From NCBI RefSeq assembly GCF_004307995.1, contig NZ_SIRE01000006.1, forward strand, positions 310,001-374,000: a stretch of 64,000 bases of DNA. Direction: 5' to 3'. Each line of letters opens with the position of its first letter. The first letter of the stretch is position 1. Below, piece after piece: positions 54,773 through 63,951 of this stretch. The translations under genes and the position numbers were made by a program. Source of the stretch: Paenibacillus thalictri. Lineage in GTDB: Bacteria > Bacillota > Bacilli > Paenibacillales > NBRC-103111. Under the pieces are notes generated by a model, which saw nothing but the letters and a program-made list of their open reading frames with translations, was not told the origin of the DNA and ran no database searches.

Positions 54773-55498
54773 CTAGTCGGTGTGCAGTTCGGGATGGCTG
54801 TGGTAAAAGTCCGCCCAGCGCCCCAATTCATTGGTCGTAATCAACGCATTCGGATACTTCGCAGCGATAAGCTCCATGTCCGCCAGGGTGTCGACCGGCC
54901 AAGGTCCGGATATAATGCCGCGCTCTTCAATCATGTTTTCGTACTCCGGCGTCAAGAAACGAAGTTGCACGCCCAGAAAGTCGCAGTCGATTTCTTTCAT
55001 AAACGGGAACACATAAGGCATGCTGCCGCTGCAAATCATGCCCAGACGAATGTTTTTATCGAGCTCCCGCATTCTGGCGACCGAAAAATGGTCAAACCCG
55101 ATCATTCTCGATTGCTCCACAGTACCCGTTTTACGGATAACTTCCAGTGTTTTTTCCTCCAGCCCGGGATAAAGATCCCCTGCTTGCTTGAGCTCGACCA
55201 GAATGGAAATTTTGCCCTTCAGCAGGTTTAACGCTTCCTCCAAAGTCGGAATTTCTTCAGTATCTTTGACGCGCAGCCGCTTGAGCTCTTCAAGGGTAAG
55301 ATCACGAATCATACCTTTGCCGTCCGTCATCCGTTCCACCGAATAATCGTGCATAAGTACCGGAATACCGTCCTTGCTTAAATGAACGTCCAATTCCAGA
55401 TGCGTATAGTTCATGTCGCAGGCGGCTTGGTATGACGATAACGTGTTCTCCGGAAGTTTTACCGGATACCCCCGGTGTGCAACACCTCTAATTTTCAC
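54773..55498 (-). CDS. Glycerophosphodiester phosphodiesterase (GDPD)
   Basis: Protein of 241 residues, single GDPD TIM barrel, cytosolic (no signal peptide). Catalytic features: AHRGY near the start and LPENT, LELDVHLSKDG and LMHDYSVERMT. It cleaves glycerophosphodiesters to sn-glycerol-3-phosphate and an alcohol. The GTG at 55498 is chosen because AAGGAG lies eight bases before it; a longer frame lacks a ribosome site. It is the last gene of the nine-gene operon, 93 bp after mtlD; a second GDPD lies further upstream in the same unit. Confidence 0.92.
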   Translation of the reverse strand: MKIRGVAHRGYPVKLPENTLSSYQAACDMNYTHLELDVHLSKDGIPVLMHDYSVERMTDGKGMIRDLTLEELKRLRVKDTEEIPTLEEALNLLKGKISILVELKQAGDLYPGLEEKTLEVIRKTGTVEQSRMIGFDHFSVARMRELDKNIRLGMICSGSMPYVFPFMKEIDCDFLGVQLRFLTPEYENMIEERGIISGPWPVDTLADMELIAAKYPNALITTNELGRWADFYHSHPELHTD

Positions 55499-55591
55499 AA
55501 TGCCAGCTCCTTTTTCTTTAAAAATGTTGCTATATAAGCCCCGCCAAAGAACTGCCAAGATAAGCAGAGTGACATGGAGAAAGGGAATCGC

Positions 55592-56743
55592 CTAAACTGA
55601 TTTTGTCATTGCTTCATAATGCCTAATGATGAGACTATGAACAGGATGACCGACGGCAATTCCGGTAATTTGAGCGACAGCCTCGCGAATTCCCTTGGAT
55701 TGGATCAGCTTCTGCAGCTCGATTGCTTCCGCGTCGTGCTGATCATCGAACATAAGCGCCGCCGCCATCGCTTTCGCTAAATGGTGGGGTTTAATGCCCA
55801 AATCAAAAGCCTGGAGAGCGGGCCGAACCAGTCGATCCTCAGGGGAAAGCTTGCGCAGCGGAGACCGGCTTACTCTCATTATCCCATCGGACAAGTAGGG
55901 ATTGTGAAATCGTTTCATGATTTTTTCGATGTAATGCTCATGCTCCGCCCTGCTTAAGCCGTACTTTTTCACAAGCAGCGCGCCCGTTTCATTCAGCACC
56001 TGCCTTACTTGGGCCGCAATGAGCGGATCGGCCATCGCCTCATGAATGGTGGCATAACCGCTTAAATAACCGAAATAGGCGGCGCTGCAATGTCCCGTAT
56101 TGACAGTAAACAATTTACGTTCGATATAGCGGTCCAGATGGTCGACATAATCGGCGCCTTTAATTTCGGCAATCCCCGGCGGCTTGCCCGACCGGTCGAT
56201 CACCCACTCGTAAAAAGGCTCGACAGTCACCTCCAGCGGATCGGCATGATGTTGTATCGGTACGATCCGGTCTACGGCCGTATCGGCAAAATACACAAAT
56301 TGATCCGCTTGCATGCGTTCTTCTTCGCTTAATCGCTCATACACATGCCGCTTCAAGCGGGAACTGGCGTTAATCGCATTTTCGCAGGCGATCACCTGCA
56401 GCGGGCCTGGCGCGCTGCGTCCCTTGGCGGCAATACCTTGCGCGAGCACGTCCGCGATTTGTTCCAGCAAGCTGACTCCAACGGCTGTCGTGACCAGATC
56501 CGCTTTTTCGATCATCGAAATAATCTGCTCGGTATCATGACCGCTCACGGCCGAAACACCGCTAACTTCCAATATATCGTGAGTCTCAATAGCCAACGAA
56601 ACGTTATACCTTCCCCTTTGCCGAAGCAGGGACACTACGTTGTCGTTGACGTCAACAAAACAAATTTGGTAACCCGAACGGGATAACAACAGTCCGATGA
56701 ATCCCCTCCCAATGTTGCCTGCGCCAAAATGAACAGCTCTCAT
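55592..56743 (-). CDS. mtlD: Mannitol-1-phosphate 5-dehydrogenase
   Basis: Protein of 383 residues. NAD-binding FGAGNIGRGFIGLLLS at the start, catalytic KLFTVNTGHCSAAY with the Lys and a HNPYLSDG stretch typical of MtlD. It oxidises D-mannitol-1-phosphate to fructose-6-phosphate with NAD+ (or the reverse). In most Firmicutes it sits with the mannitol PTS (mtlA/mtlF, mtlR); none is here. It lies between a GatD-like dehydrogenase and a GDPD. ATG at 56743 behind AGGAG. Confidence 0.95.
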   Translation of the reverse strand: MRAVHFGAGNIGRGFIGLLLSRSGYQICFVDVNDNVVSLLRQRGRYNVSLAIETHDILEVSGVSAVSGHDTEQIISMIEKADLVTTAVGVSLLEQIADVLAQGIAAKGRSAPGPLQVIACENAINASSRLKRHVYERLSEEERMQADQFVYFADTAVDRIVPIQHHADPLEVTVEPFYEWVIDRSGKPPGIAEIKGADYVDHLDRYIERKLFTVNTGHCSAAYFGYLSGYATIHEAMADPLIAAQVRQVLNETGALLVKKYGLSRAEHEHYIEKIMKRFHNPYLSDGIMRVSRSPLRKLSPEDRLVRPALQAFDLGIKPHHLAKAMAAALMFDDQHDAEAIELQKLIQSKGIREAVAQITGIAVGHPVHSLIIRHYEAMTKSV

Positions 56744-56795
56744 GTAAACACTCCTCTTACGACCGATACCCCCGGAGAGCTTGATGTTTAAGTGA

Positions 56796-57839
56796 TCAGT
56801 TGCTTACATACATCGCTTTAATGACATGTTCGCTGCGGTCCCGAAGCATTCTTAACGCATCGCCAATCCCTTCTATTGAAACGCGATGCGTAATGAGCGG
56901 CATGAGCCGCAGCTTGCCGGACGAGATACAATCAAGCACAAGCCGCCATTCATTCAGCGGCGTATTTGCATAATAAGAATTCCATGTGCCGATGATCGTT
57001 AAGCTTTTGCGGAGAATTTCCCAATATCCCTTTTGCGACAACGTCATGTCGCCGGCCGGATTGCCCATCAGCACGATTTTGCCGAAAGTACGGGTCGTAT
57101 GCATCGCATTCTCGAAAGAAGCCGGACTGCCCGCGCCTTCTACCGTTACATCGGCGCCGCGTCCTTCAGTCCGCTCTCGCACCCATGCAGTCACATCGCC
57201 GGCCGCTGCGTTAAAAACTTCTGCAATGCCAAGCCCGCGCGCAAAATTCAGCTTCTGCTCGTCGAGATCAACTAACATAACGCGGCCCGCTCCCCATATA
57301 CCGGCCCATTGCGCCAGCATTAGGCCGATCGGCCCCGCTCCATAGATCAGCACGGTATCGCCGATGCCAACTCCGGCCTGGCGAAGCGCATGTACGGCAA
57401 CAGCCGCAGGTTCCGTCATCGCCGCTTCTTCGTAGGTTACACCTTCGGGCATCAGCAGCACGTTCCATAACGGCACCGCAATGTATTCGGCAAATGCCCC
57501 GTCGCAGCGCGAGCCCATATAGCTGTAATGCTGGCATTGCGCATATTGGCCGACTTCGCACGCCGTGCAATTGCGGCACGGAAGCAGCGGAAATACCGCC
57601 GCCCCCCTGCCAATCAGCGATTCGTCGACGCCTTGGCCCACGGCTGTAATTTCGCCGGAAAATTCATGGCCCGGCACCGTCGGAAACGTATAGGTGCCCT
57701 TGGTAAAAACACGCGGAATATCGGAGCCGCAGATGCCGCAAGCCCGAACCTTAAGCAGCACCTCACCCGGACCGGCAAGCGGCCGTACTCTTGTCTCCAA
57801 ACGAATATCTCCGATTCCATAAAGCGGCCAAGCCTTCAT
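56796..57839 (-). CDS. Zinc-dependent alcohol dehydrogenase, galactitol-1-phosphate 5-dehydrogenase type
   Basis: Protein of 347 residues of the medium-chain zinc family. Catalytic zinc ligands Cys in GICGSD, His-Glu in PGHEFSG; structural zinc cysteines in CRNCTACEVGQYAQC; Rossmann motif YGAGPIGLMLA. The PLLPC...GSR.DGAFAEY and IGTW stretches are like GatD, which oxidises galactitol-1-phosphate to tagatose-6-phosphate. Other polyols or polyol phosphates are possible. ATG at 57839 is chosen with GAAGGGA upstream; a longer frame lacks a ribosome site. Followed by mtlD in the same operon. Confidence 0.85.
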   Translation of the reverse strand: MKAWPLYGIGDIRLETRVRPLAGPGEVLLKVRACGICGSDIPRVFTKGTYTFPTVPGHEFSGEITAVGQGVDESLIGRGAAVFPLLPCRNCTACEVGQYAQCQHYSYMGSRCDGAFAEYIAVPLWNVLLMPEGVTYEEAAMTEPAAVAVHALRQAGVGIGDTVLIYGAGPIGLMLAQWAGIWGAGRVMLVDLDEQKLNFARGLGIAEVFNAAAGDVTAWVRERTEGRGADVTVEGAGSPASFENAMHTTRTFGKIVLMGNPAGDMTLSQKGYWEILRKSLTIIGTWNSYYANTPLNEWRLVLDCISSGKLRLMPLITHRVSIEGIGDALRMLRDRSEHVIKAMYVSN

Positions 57840-57900
57840 CTTTCTCTGTCCCTTCTGTCCTGCAAATTCCGCGAATGATTTCGCGGACATCAGCGTCTAG

Positions 57901-58668
57901 TTAGTTACCTGTTTGCGCATGCCGCCGGATGTCCATCGCCGGAAGCGGATCGTTGCAGGTCAGCAAGTGCACGCCGCAGCCAAGCGCATAATAGACCGTC
58001 TTGGCGTCATCCGTACAATAGCAGCCGACCACAAGGCCCATCTCCTGAAATTGCCCTGCCAATGCGGGAGTCAGCAGTTTCATGCTGATTCCGACCGACC
58101 ACATTTTCGAATACGTGCCGCCCGCGCCTTCTACGAAATGGGACATCAGCTCCCCGGGGAACCCTTGTGTTTTTAGCTGATACGCATCGTGAATATAAGC
58201 GACAATATCCGCATCGAAGCTGGTAAAGATACAGCGGCCCAGAAAATCGTAGTCCGCCAACATCGCGATAGCCGCATCCGCAACCTCACGCGCATGTTCG
58301 TCTGGCTTGATTTCCACATTCAGCAAAGTGCCGGGATATGCCGTTAGCAGCTCGCAGAGCTCCTGCAAGGTTGGGATCTTGAGGCCTTCGAACGATTTGC
58401 CGAGCCATCCCCCGGCATCCAGTCCCTTAAGCTCCTCCAGCGTATAATCGCTCACCCGGCCTGTGCCGCTGGTCGTGCGGTCCAGCGTTTCGTCGTGGAT
58501 GACAACAATCGTTTTATCCTTGGAAAAACGAAGATCGAACTCCAGCACATCGATCCCCATCTCCAGCGACTTCTGAAAGGCGAGCAGCGTGTTTTCCGGA
58601 TATGCGGATTTATATCCCCTATGCCCGACCAAAAGCATCGACCGGTGGTCTTTCAAACGTTCTATCAT
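57901..58668 (-). CDS. Glycerophosphodiester phosphodiesterase (GDPD), second copy
   Basis: Protein of 255 residues, single GDPD barrel, no signal peptide. HRGYKSAYPENT, EFDLRFSKD and VIHDETLDRTTSG carry the catalytic His pair and the metal-binding Glu/Asp; NVEIKPDE is the next metal strand. It differs clearly from the GDPD at 54773. ATG at 58668 behind GGGAG, two bases after the stop of the TagC-like lipoprotein gene, so the two are tightly coupled. Confidence 0.93.
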   Translation of the reverse strand: MIERLKDHRSMLLVGHRGYKSAYPENTLLAFQKSLEMGIDVLEFDLRFSKDKTIVVIHDETLDRTTSGTGRVSDYTLEELKGLDAGGWLGKSFEGLKIPTLQELCELLTAYPGTLLNVEIKPDEHAREVADAAIAMLADYDFLGRCIFTSFDADIVAYIHDAYQLKTQGFPGELMSHFVEGAGGTYSKMWSVGISMKLLTPALAGQFQEMGLVVGCYCTDDAKTVYYALGCGVHLLTCNDPLPAMDIRRHAQTGN

Positions 58669-58670
58669 GG

Positions 58671-59696
58671 CTAATCTCCCTTATCCGACTCATTGTGAAC
58701 CGGCAGCAGCTTTCTCAGCGCGAATAAATTGGCCATTCTTGCCCCGGTTTCACCCGATGCGAATCCGACAACCAGTTCGGCTTTATATGGCTGCTTGATA
58801 TCGGGAACTCGAATGCCAAGGCCCTCCGGTTCCCTGAATGACAAGTCCGCCCCTGCCGTAATCAGCTGCTTGTCGGCCGTTTTCCCGCTTCCCCAATCCA
58901 CGGCGGCAATGTACGTATTTCCGACAGGAGGTTTGGATGCTTTATTCTCATACGAATCGCCCTCCAGCAAATACAACGTATTCCCGTAGGACGCGAACCC
59001 TTGCACCGTACCCATCGTCGGCTGCCGCACTGTGGCTATAGGTTTATACTGCTTTTTCTTTACTTCTTCAAGATCAAACGTGCTGAACTGGAACACGCCG
59101 TCCTTGCGGTAACGCATCGTCAGTATGTTGTGGGCGGAATCAATGTTCAGCGTCGTACGGTCGGAACCTTCGATCAGTTGATGTTTCTCCAGCTCTGGCG
59201 AGCTTGCCGTCAATACTTTTTCATGTTCAAACTTAAACCGGGCGAGCTGAGTGCCGTAACTGGCGTTGGAGTCCGTCTCTGTCCACATATAAGCGTCATC
59301 GCCGGCAGGCTCCACTCCGAACCCTACTCCATGGCCAAAACCTTTCAAATACATGTACCCCAATATGTTTCCCGACGAATCCAGCTTCGTTAACGTCAAA
59401 TCGCCATGCGCCGCCCGGTCGGCCGAGTCAACCGGGCTTTTCTCGCCCGGAAGCTGCAGCCCTCCCGCCGTAACTTGCGTGAAATAAATCTGTTTGTGCG
59501 TGTTGTCAAAAGCAAACGATTGATGGATCGTCCGGTTATACAGCGCCTTGCCCAACAGCAAATCTTCCGCCGGTTCGGACAACACAAACCTCTGGGCTTT
59601 CGAATCAGGCGCCGGAGCGCCGCAAGACGCGAGCAGCGGCAGCAATACGATCACGAGTACGAAAAGTACAAGCCGGCGCGGCCATCTTCCGCTCAT
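58671..59696 (-). CDS. TagC-like beta-propeller lipoprotein
   Basis: Protein of 341 residues with a lipoprotein signal (lipobox LLASC at 20-24). The mature domain (about 35-335) has repeated strands of about 45-50 residues and motifs such as HQSFAFDNTHKQIYFTQ, GDLTLTKLDSSGNILG, GFGHGVGFGVEP and YMWTETDS. These resemble the TagC/DinC-type propeller also found in phage P68-like receptor-binding proteins, which act on teichoic acid; the match is from memory of the motif pattern. It would sit on the outer membrane face beside the importer. ATG at 59696 behind AGGAGG; the GDPD follows two bases after its stop. Confidence 0.75.
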   Translation of the reverse strand: MSGRWPRRLVLFVLVIVLLPLLASCGAPAPDSKAQRFVLSEPAEDLLLGKALYNRTIHQSFAFDNTHKQIYFTQVTAGGLQLPGEKSPVDSADRAAHGDLTLTKLDSSGNILGYMYLKGFGHGVGFGVEPAGDDAYMWTETDSNASYGTQLARFKFEHEKVLTASSPELEKHQLIEGSDRTTLNIDSAHNILTMRYRKDGVFQFSTFDLEEVKKKQYKPIATVRQPTMGTVQGFASYGNTLYLLEGDSYENKASKPPVGNTYIAAVDWGSGKTADKQLITAGADLSFREPEGLGIRVPDIKQPYKAELVVGFASGETGARMANLFALRKLLPVHNESDKGD

Positions 59697-59727
59697 CGGG
59701 CGCTCCCTCCTTGATAAGATTTCATCA

Positions 59728-61077
59728 TTATTTGCCGCTCATCAAACGGTCGGCTTCTTTCTTGAAGGTCGTCAGCGTCGACTGAATGTCCTTGTTATCG
59801 TACATAATCGCCTGCATGCCTTTGCGGAATTCCTGGACAATCGGCGTCCATGCCAAGTGTTTGTTCGTATCGACAGCATACTGCAGTTGATCGTATGCGA
59901 CTTTGCGGTTCGGCTCTTTGGCGTACAACTCTTTCATTTCCGGAGAATCGACCATCTTTTTCGTAAATGGCAAATAACCGGAATCAATTATAAATTGCTG
60001 GCCGCCTTTCGGATCGGTCATCAGCCAATACATGAATTCCCAAGCCGCGTCTTTCTTCTTGGAGGAAGCAAGCATCGTTACGTTGGCCCCGCCGGTCGGA
60101 TTGGCGTATACATCGTTTTTCGGCAGGTACGAGGTGACATAATTAAACTTCACGCTTTGACCCACTTTCCCGATAATGCCGGTGGATTCAAACAAAATGC
60201 CGACCTTGCCGTCGATAAACAATTGGTCGGCAATCGTGCCGGAGTCTTTAACGGGAGGATAATACAACGCTCCGGAATTTTGCAGATCCTTCAAGAAGCT
60301 GAACACTTTCGCGCCTACGCCATTGTCGTAAAATCCGATTGACGTACCTTCATCGTTGAAAAACTTGCCCTTGGATTGCGTCATCATCGCGATCAGGTAC
60401 CAATCGTCAAACGGCATCGTCAAGCCTTGGCGTTTGTATTCGCCGTTTTCTTTAACGACCAGCGCATTGGCGACTTGCTTCAGCTCATCCCAATTGGTCG
60501 GTACTTTCAGCCCTTTCTCGTCCAGCAGCGTCTTGTTGACGTGCATGATCGGGGTGGAGCGGTTAAACGGCAGCGTGACCAGTTTTTTATCAAATGTCGA
60601 GTGTCCCATCAGACCGGCAACAAAATCGTCGGTGCTTAGGTTGGATTTTTTCATGTAAGGGGTCAGGTCTTCCAAAACGTCGGCGTCCGCAAACAGCTGC
60701 ACAAAGGAGCGCTCCAGCATGCTGACGTCCGGGGCCGTACCGGCGGCGATGGATTGCTGCAGCTTGGTTACCACATCTTCGTAACCGCCTTGGAAGGTGC
60801 CGACAACTTCAATATTCGGGTGAGTATCGTTAAAACGCTTGATCATCGCATCGATGTATTCCCCGTTTTTGCCACCCATGGAGTGCCAATAATCGATGGT
60901 CACTTTGCCGCCGGAAGCCGGGGCTTTCGCAGTGGAAGTCGATGCCGCCGGAGCCGGCGTTGATGCCGGGGAAGATTTGGATGGCGTATCGGTAGCCGCC
61001 TGCTGTGAACCTCCGCAGCCTGCCAGCAAACTCGCCATCATGGAAACCGCCATGATGATAGATCCTTTTTTGTTCAT
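59728..61077 (-). CDS. ABC transporter substrate-binding lipoprotein, UgpB-like
   Basis: Protein of 449 residues; lipobox LLAGC and Ala/Ser/Pro linker, then a family-1 solute-binding domain. The parts TIDYWHSMGGKNGEYID, RFNDTHPNIEVVGTFQGGYE and LPFNRSTPIMHVNK closely follow the UgpB pattern for glycerol-3-phosphate and glycerophosphodiesters; generic sugar-binding proteins share some of this. ATG at 61077 with GGGAGG; a longer frame from 61212 lacks a ribosome site. GDPDs in the same operon support a glycerophosphodiester-like ligand. Confidence 0.85.
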   Translation of the reverse strand: MNKKGSIIMAVSMMASLLAGCGGSQQAATDTPSKSSPASTPAPAASTSTAKAPASGGKVTIDYWHSMGGKNGEYIDAMIKRFNDTHPNIEVVGTFQGGYEDVVTKLQQSIAAGTAPDVSMLERSFVQLFADADVLEDLTPYMKKSNLSTDDFVAGLMGHSTFDKKLVTLPFNRSTPIMHVNKTLLDEKGLKVPTNWDELKQVANALVVKENGEYKRQGLTMPFDDWYLIAMMTQSKGKFFNDEGTSIGFYDNGVGAKVFSFLKDLQNSGALYYPPVKDSGTIADQLFIDGKVGILFESTGIIGKVGQSVKFNYVTSYLPKNDVYANPTGGANVTMLASSKKKDAAWEFMYWLMTDPKGGQQFIIDSGYLPFTKKMVDSPEMKELYAKEPNRKVAYDQLQYAVDTNKHLAWTPIVQEFRKGMQAIMYDNKDIQSTLTTFKKEADRLMSGK

Positions 61078-61132
61078 AAATGTGTTGCCTCCCTTTGTGA
61101 TTGTTATTATTTGAGGGGACCAAACGGCTGTA

Positions 61133-61966
61133 TTATTTAATCCCCGAATAAACAAACGCTTTGACGATTTGCTTGGAGCAGAACAAATAAACGATAAGAA
61201 TAGGAACGACAAGCACGACGTTGCCGGCCATAATGATGCTCCAGTTGCTGATCCCTTCGGTCATACGCAGCATGGAGATCCCGATCGTCAGCGGCCTTAC
61301 GGAAGCCGAATCGGTCATAATAAGCGGCCAGAAATAATCGTTCCAGTGGCTAACGAAGCTGAAAAGCGCAATTGTCGCCAGCGCCGATTTGGACATGGGA
61401 AGCATGATGCTCCAGACGATTTTAAACTCGCTTGCATTGTCCAGCCGGGCCGCTTCGATAATCTCTTCCGTAATTTGCATAAAATATTGCCGCAGCAGGA
61501 AGATGCCGAAGGCGTTGGTCATAAAAGGAATAATTTGCGGCAGCAGCGTCTTGCCGAGCCCCCAGTCGGCCATCATTAAATAAACGGGGATAAACGTAAT
61601 TTGACCGGGGATCATAAATGCCAGCAGCACCAGACCGAACTGCACATTTTTTCCGGCGTATTTATATTTGGCGAAAGCGTAAGACGCCGGAATCATCACA
61701 AGCATCTGAATCATAATGATGGAGACGGTAATAATGACGGAATTTTTCCCGTACGTCAGAAACGGTCCCGATTTCATCGCGTCGGCAAAATTGGACCATT
61801 GCGGCCATGCCGGAAAAAGCGTGGGCGGAAATCTCATCGTTTCTTCGAATGTCTGAAGCGAAGTTGAAATCATCCATAGAAACGGGACGATAAAGATCAG
61901 CAGCACCGCCGTCTTCAGCAGCATATCCAATGCCGATTTCATAGCGCTTACATCATAAGTCTTCAA
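61133..61966 (-). CDS. ABC transporter permease, UgpE-like (MalG type)
   Basis: Protein of 277 residues with six helices; EAA loop ITEEIIEAARLDNASEFKIVWSIMLPM. It forms the channel with the UgpA-like permease. TTG start at 61966 behind GAGGAG. Gaps to its neighbours are 34 bp (upstream permease) and 55 bp (binding protein). Confidence 0.92.
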   Translation of the reverse strand: MKTYDVSAMKSALDMLLKTAVLLIFIVPFLWMISTSLQTFEETMRFPPTLFPAWPQWSNFADAMKSGPFLTYGKNSVIITVSIIMIQMLVMIPASYAFAKYKYAGKNVQFGLVLLAFMIPGQITFIPVYLMMADWGLGKTLLPQIIPFMTNAFGIFLLRQYFMQITEEIIEAARLDNASEFKIVWSIMLPMSKSALATIALFSFVSHWNDYFWPLIMTDSASVRPLTIGISMLRMTEGISNWSIIMAGNVVLVVPILIVYLFCSKQIVKAFVYSGIK

Positions 61967-62000
61967 GTAGGGACTCCTCTTTCCTTGAGTTTATAAGCCT

Positions 62001-62879
62001 TTATTGATAATGCACCTTTTTCGACAGCACCCGGAAGTAAACAAACGTCAGGATCCCGATAATCGCCATCAGCACAACGCCGCTTGCAGCCGAAAAGCCG
62101 ATGTTGGAAGTGCGGTACTCGTAGATGTAATAAACAAGCGTTGTTGTGGCGTTGTTTGGCCCGCCGCCGGTCATGACCTGTACGGTATCAAACACCTTAA
62201 AGGAGCCGATCGTCATAATAATCAGGATAAAAAACAGCTGCGGCGATATGAGCGGAATCGTAATCTTCCAGAATACTTTGAACCGGCTTGCATTATCAAG
62301 CGCTGCGGCTTCGTAGATCGTAGGCGGTATGCTCTGCAGCGCGGCTACGATAATCAGCGTGTAATAACCGATACCGTGCCATACGGATACGATGATGACC
62401 GATAACAGCGCCGTTTTTGAGCTTTGCAGCCATGGAGACGGCGGGAGCCCTACCGCTTTGAACAAATAATTCAACAAACCGTGGCTCGGTTCCATCAGCC
62501 ACATCCAGACAAGCGCAATCGATACGATCGAGATGATGTGGGGCGTAAAGATGCCCGCCTGTACAAGCGCGTTAAACCGGGTCCGCTTGCTCAGCCAAAG
62601 CGCCATCAGCAAGGACAACAGCATCGTTAACGCGACAACGCCGATTGTATAAATGACGGTGTTCGTCAGCGCTTGGTAAAAATCCCCTCGGGAAAAAATT
62701 TGTATGAAGTTGTCAAACCCGACAAATTTGCTTTTTGCTTTGTTCAGCAGGTTGTATTTAAACAAACTTAAGTAAACCAAATACACCACAGGGTATACGA
62801 CAAACAAACCGATGCCGACGGTAGCAGGCAATGTGAGCAGATACGGACGGAGCCATGTCCACAACGTTTTCTTACCCAT
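62001..62879 (-). CDS. ABC transporter permease, UgpA-like (MalF type)
   Basis: Protein of 292 residues with six helices; EAA loop PPTIYEAAALDNASRFKVFWKITIPLI, and the MTGGGPNNATTTLVYYIYE motif after it that is typical of UgpA-like permeases. ATG at 62879 behind GAGAGGT, overlapping the ATPase stop by eight bases. Confidence 0.92.
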   Translation of the reverse strand: MGKKTLWTWLRPYLLTLPATVGIGLFVVYPVVYLVYLSLFKYNLLNKAKSKFVGFDNFIQIFSRGDFYQALTNTVIYTIGVVALTMLLSLLMALWLSKRTRFNALVQAGIFTPHIISIVSIALVWMWLMEPSHGLLNYLFKAVGLPPSPWLQSSKTALLSVIIVSVWHGIGYYTLIIVAALQSIPPTIYEAAALDNASRFKVFWKITIPLISPQLFFILIIMTIGSFKVFDTVQVMTGGGPNNATTTLVYYIYEYRTSNIGFSAASGVVLMAIIGILTFVYFRVLSKKVHYQ

Positions 62880-63930
62880 ACGAGTGACCTCTCAACGCCT
62901 CCAGATAATGCCGGACGTTTTCGTGATTGTCATCGATGCGCCGCCCTTCCGCGTCAAAAAAGATCAGCTTGGCGGCGTCAACGCCCAAGTACACTTCCTG
63001 ATCGACACGGAACAGATCCTGAACGCTTTTGACCATATAAGACGATTGGCCGCCGCTGGTCTTCACCTGGTACAGCGTTTCGGAGCCCAGCATCTCCCTT
63101 GTGGCGATTGTACCGCGGACGGAATAATGCAAGCCGCCGGGCTCCTGTGACAATATGGCATGCTCCGGCCGGAAGCCGAATCTTGCTCCGTCTTTCATGA
63201 GGTCCCCCACATTCATTGGCGGCACGCCGATAAACTGCGCCGTAAACATGTTGCTTGGCTTGCGGTAGATGACCTCCGGAGCTGCCTCCTGCTGAATCCG
63301 CCCTTGGTTCATTAGTACAATCGTGTCCGCCATGGACATGGCCTCCACCTGATCGTGGGTAACAAACACGAAGGTGGTACCCAGCTTTTTGTGCAGCTCG
63401 ATCAGCTCGATCCGCATCTGGGCTCTGAGTTTGGCATCCAGATTGGAAAGCGGTTCGTCCATCAGAAATACCGAAGGTTTCTTCACCATAGCCCGGGCCA
63501 AAGCGACACGTTGCCTTTGTCCGCCCGACAAGGTCGATGGCTTACGGTCCAAGTAACCGCCGAGGCCTACCGTTTCGCTGATGCTTTCCACCAGCCGGGT
63601 TCGTTCCGCTTTGTCCACCTTGTTGTTTTTTAATCCGAATTCGATGTTTTCGCGAACCGACATCGTAGGATAGATGGCATAGTTTTGAAATACCATGGCA
63701 ACCCCGCGTTCGCCCGGAGGAATTCGCGTCACATCCTTGCCGCCGATCAGCACGGAACCCGAGGTTTGCGGGTCGATGCCTGCAATCATCCGCAGCAGCG
63801 TCGTTTTGCCGCACCCGGACGGGCCTACAAGCACGGTGAACTTTCCGTCTTCTATTGTTAAATCGAGATTTTTAATTACATCATGTTTGTCGAACGATTT
63901 CGTCACTTGTACGAACTCTATGGATGCCAA
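62872..63930 (-). CDS. ugpC: ABC transporter ATP-binding protein, UgpC/MsmX/MalK type
   Basis: Protein of 352 residues: ABC domain (about 1-235) with Walker A GPSGCGKTT, Q-loop, signature LSGGQRQRVALARAM, Walker B FLMDEPLSNLDA and H-loop VTHDQ, then a TOBE/OB regulatory domain (about 240-350, FGFRPEHA). It is first in the operon and energises the UgpAE-like permeases. The TTG at 63930 gives the usual MASIEF start, nine bases after GGAG; a GTG at 63939 directly abuts the ribosome site. No other ATPase gene is in the window for the LplBC or MalFG-type permeases, so it might also serve those. Confidence 0.94.
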   Translation of the reverse strand: MASIEFVQVTKSFDKHDVIKNLDLTIEDGKFTVLVGPSGCGKTTLLRMIAGIDPQTSGSVLIGGKDVTRIPPGERGVAMVFQNYAIYPTMSVRENIEFGLKNNKVDKAERTRLVESISETVGLGGYLDRKPSTLSGGQRQRVALARAMVKKPSVFLMDEPLSNLDAKLRAQMRIELIELHKKLGTTFVFVTHDQVEAMSMADTIVLMNQGRIQQEAAPEVIYRKPSNMFTAQFIGVPPMNVGDLMKDGARFGFRPEHAILSQEPGGLHYSVRGTIATREMLGSETLYQVKTSGGQSSYMVKSVQDLFRVDQEVYLGVDAAKLIFFDAEGRRIDDNHENVRHYLEALRGHSYG

Positions 63931-63951
63931 AACATTCACTCTCCATGCGCA

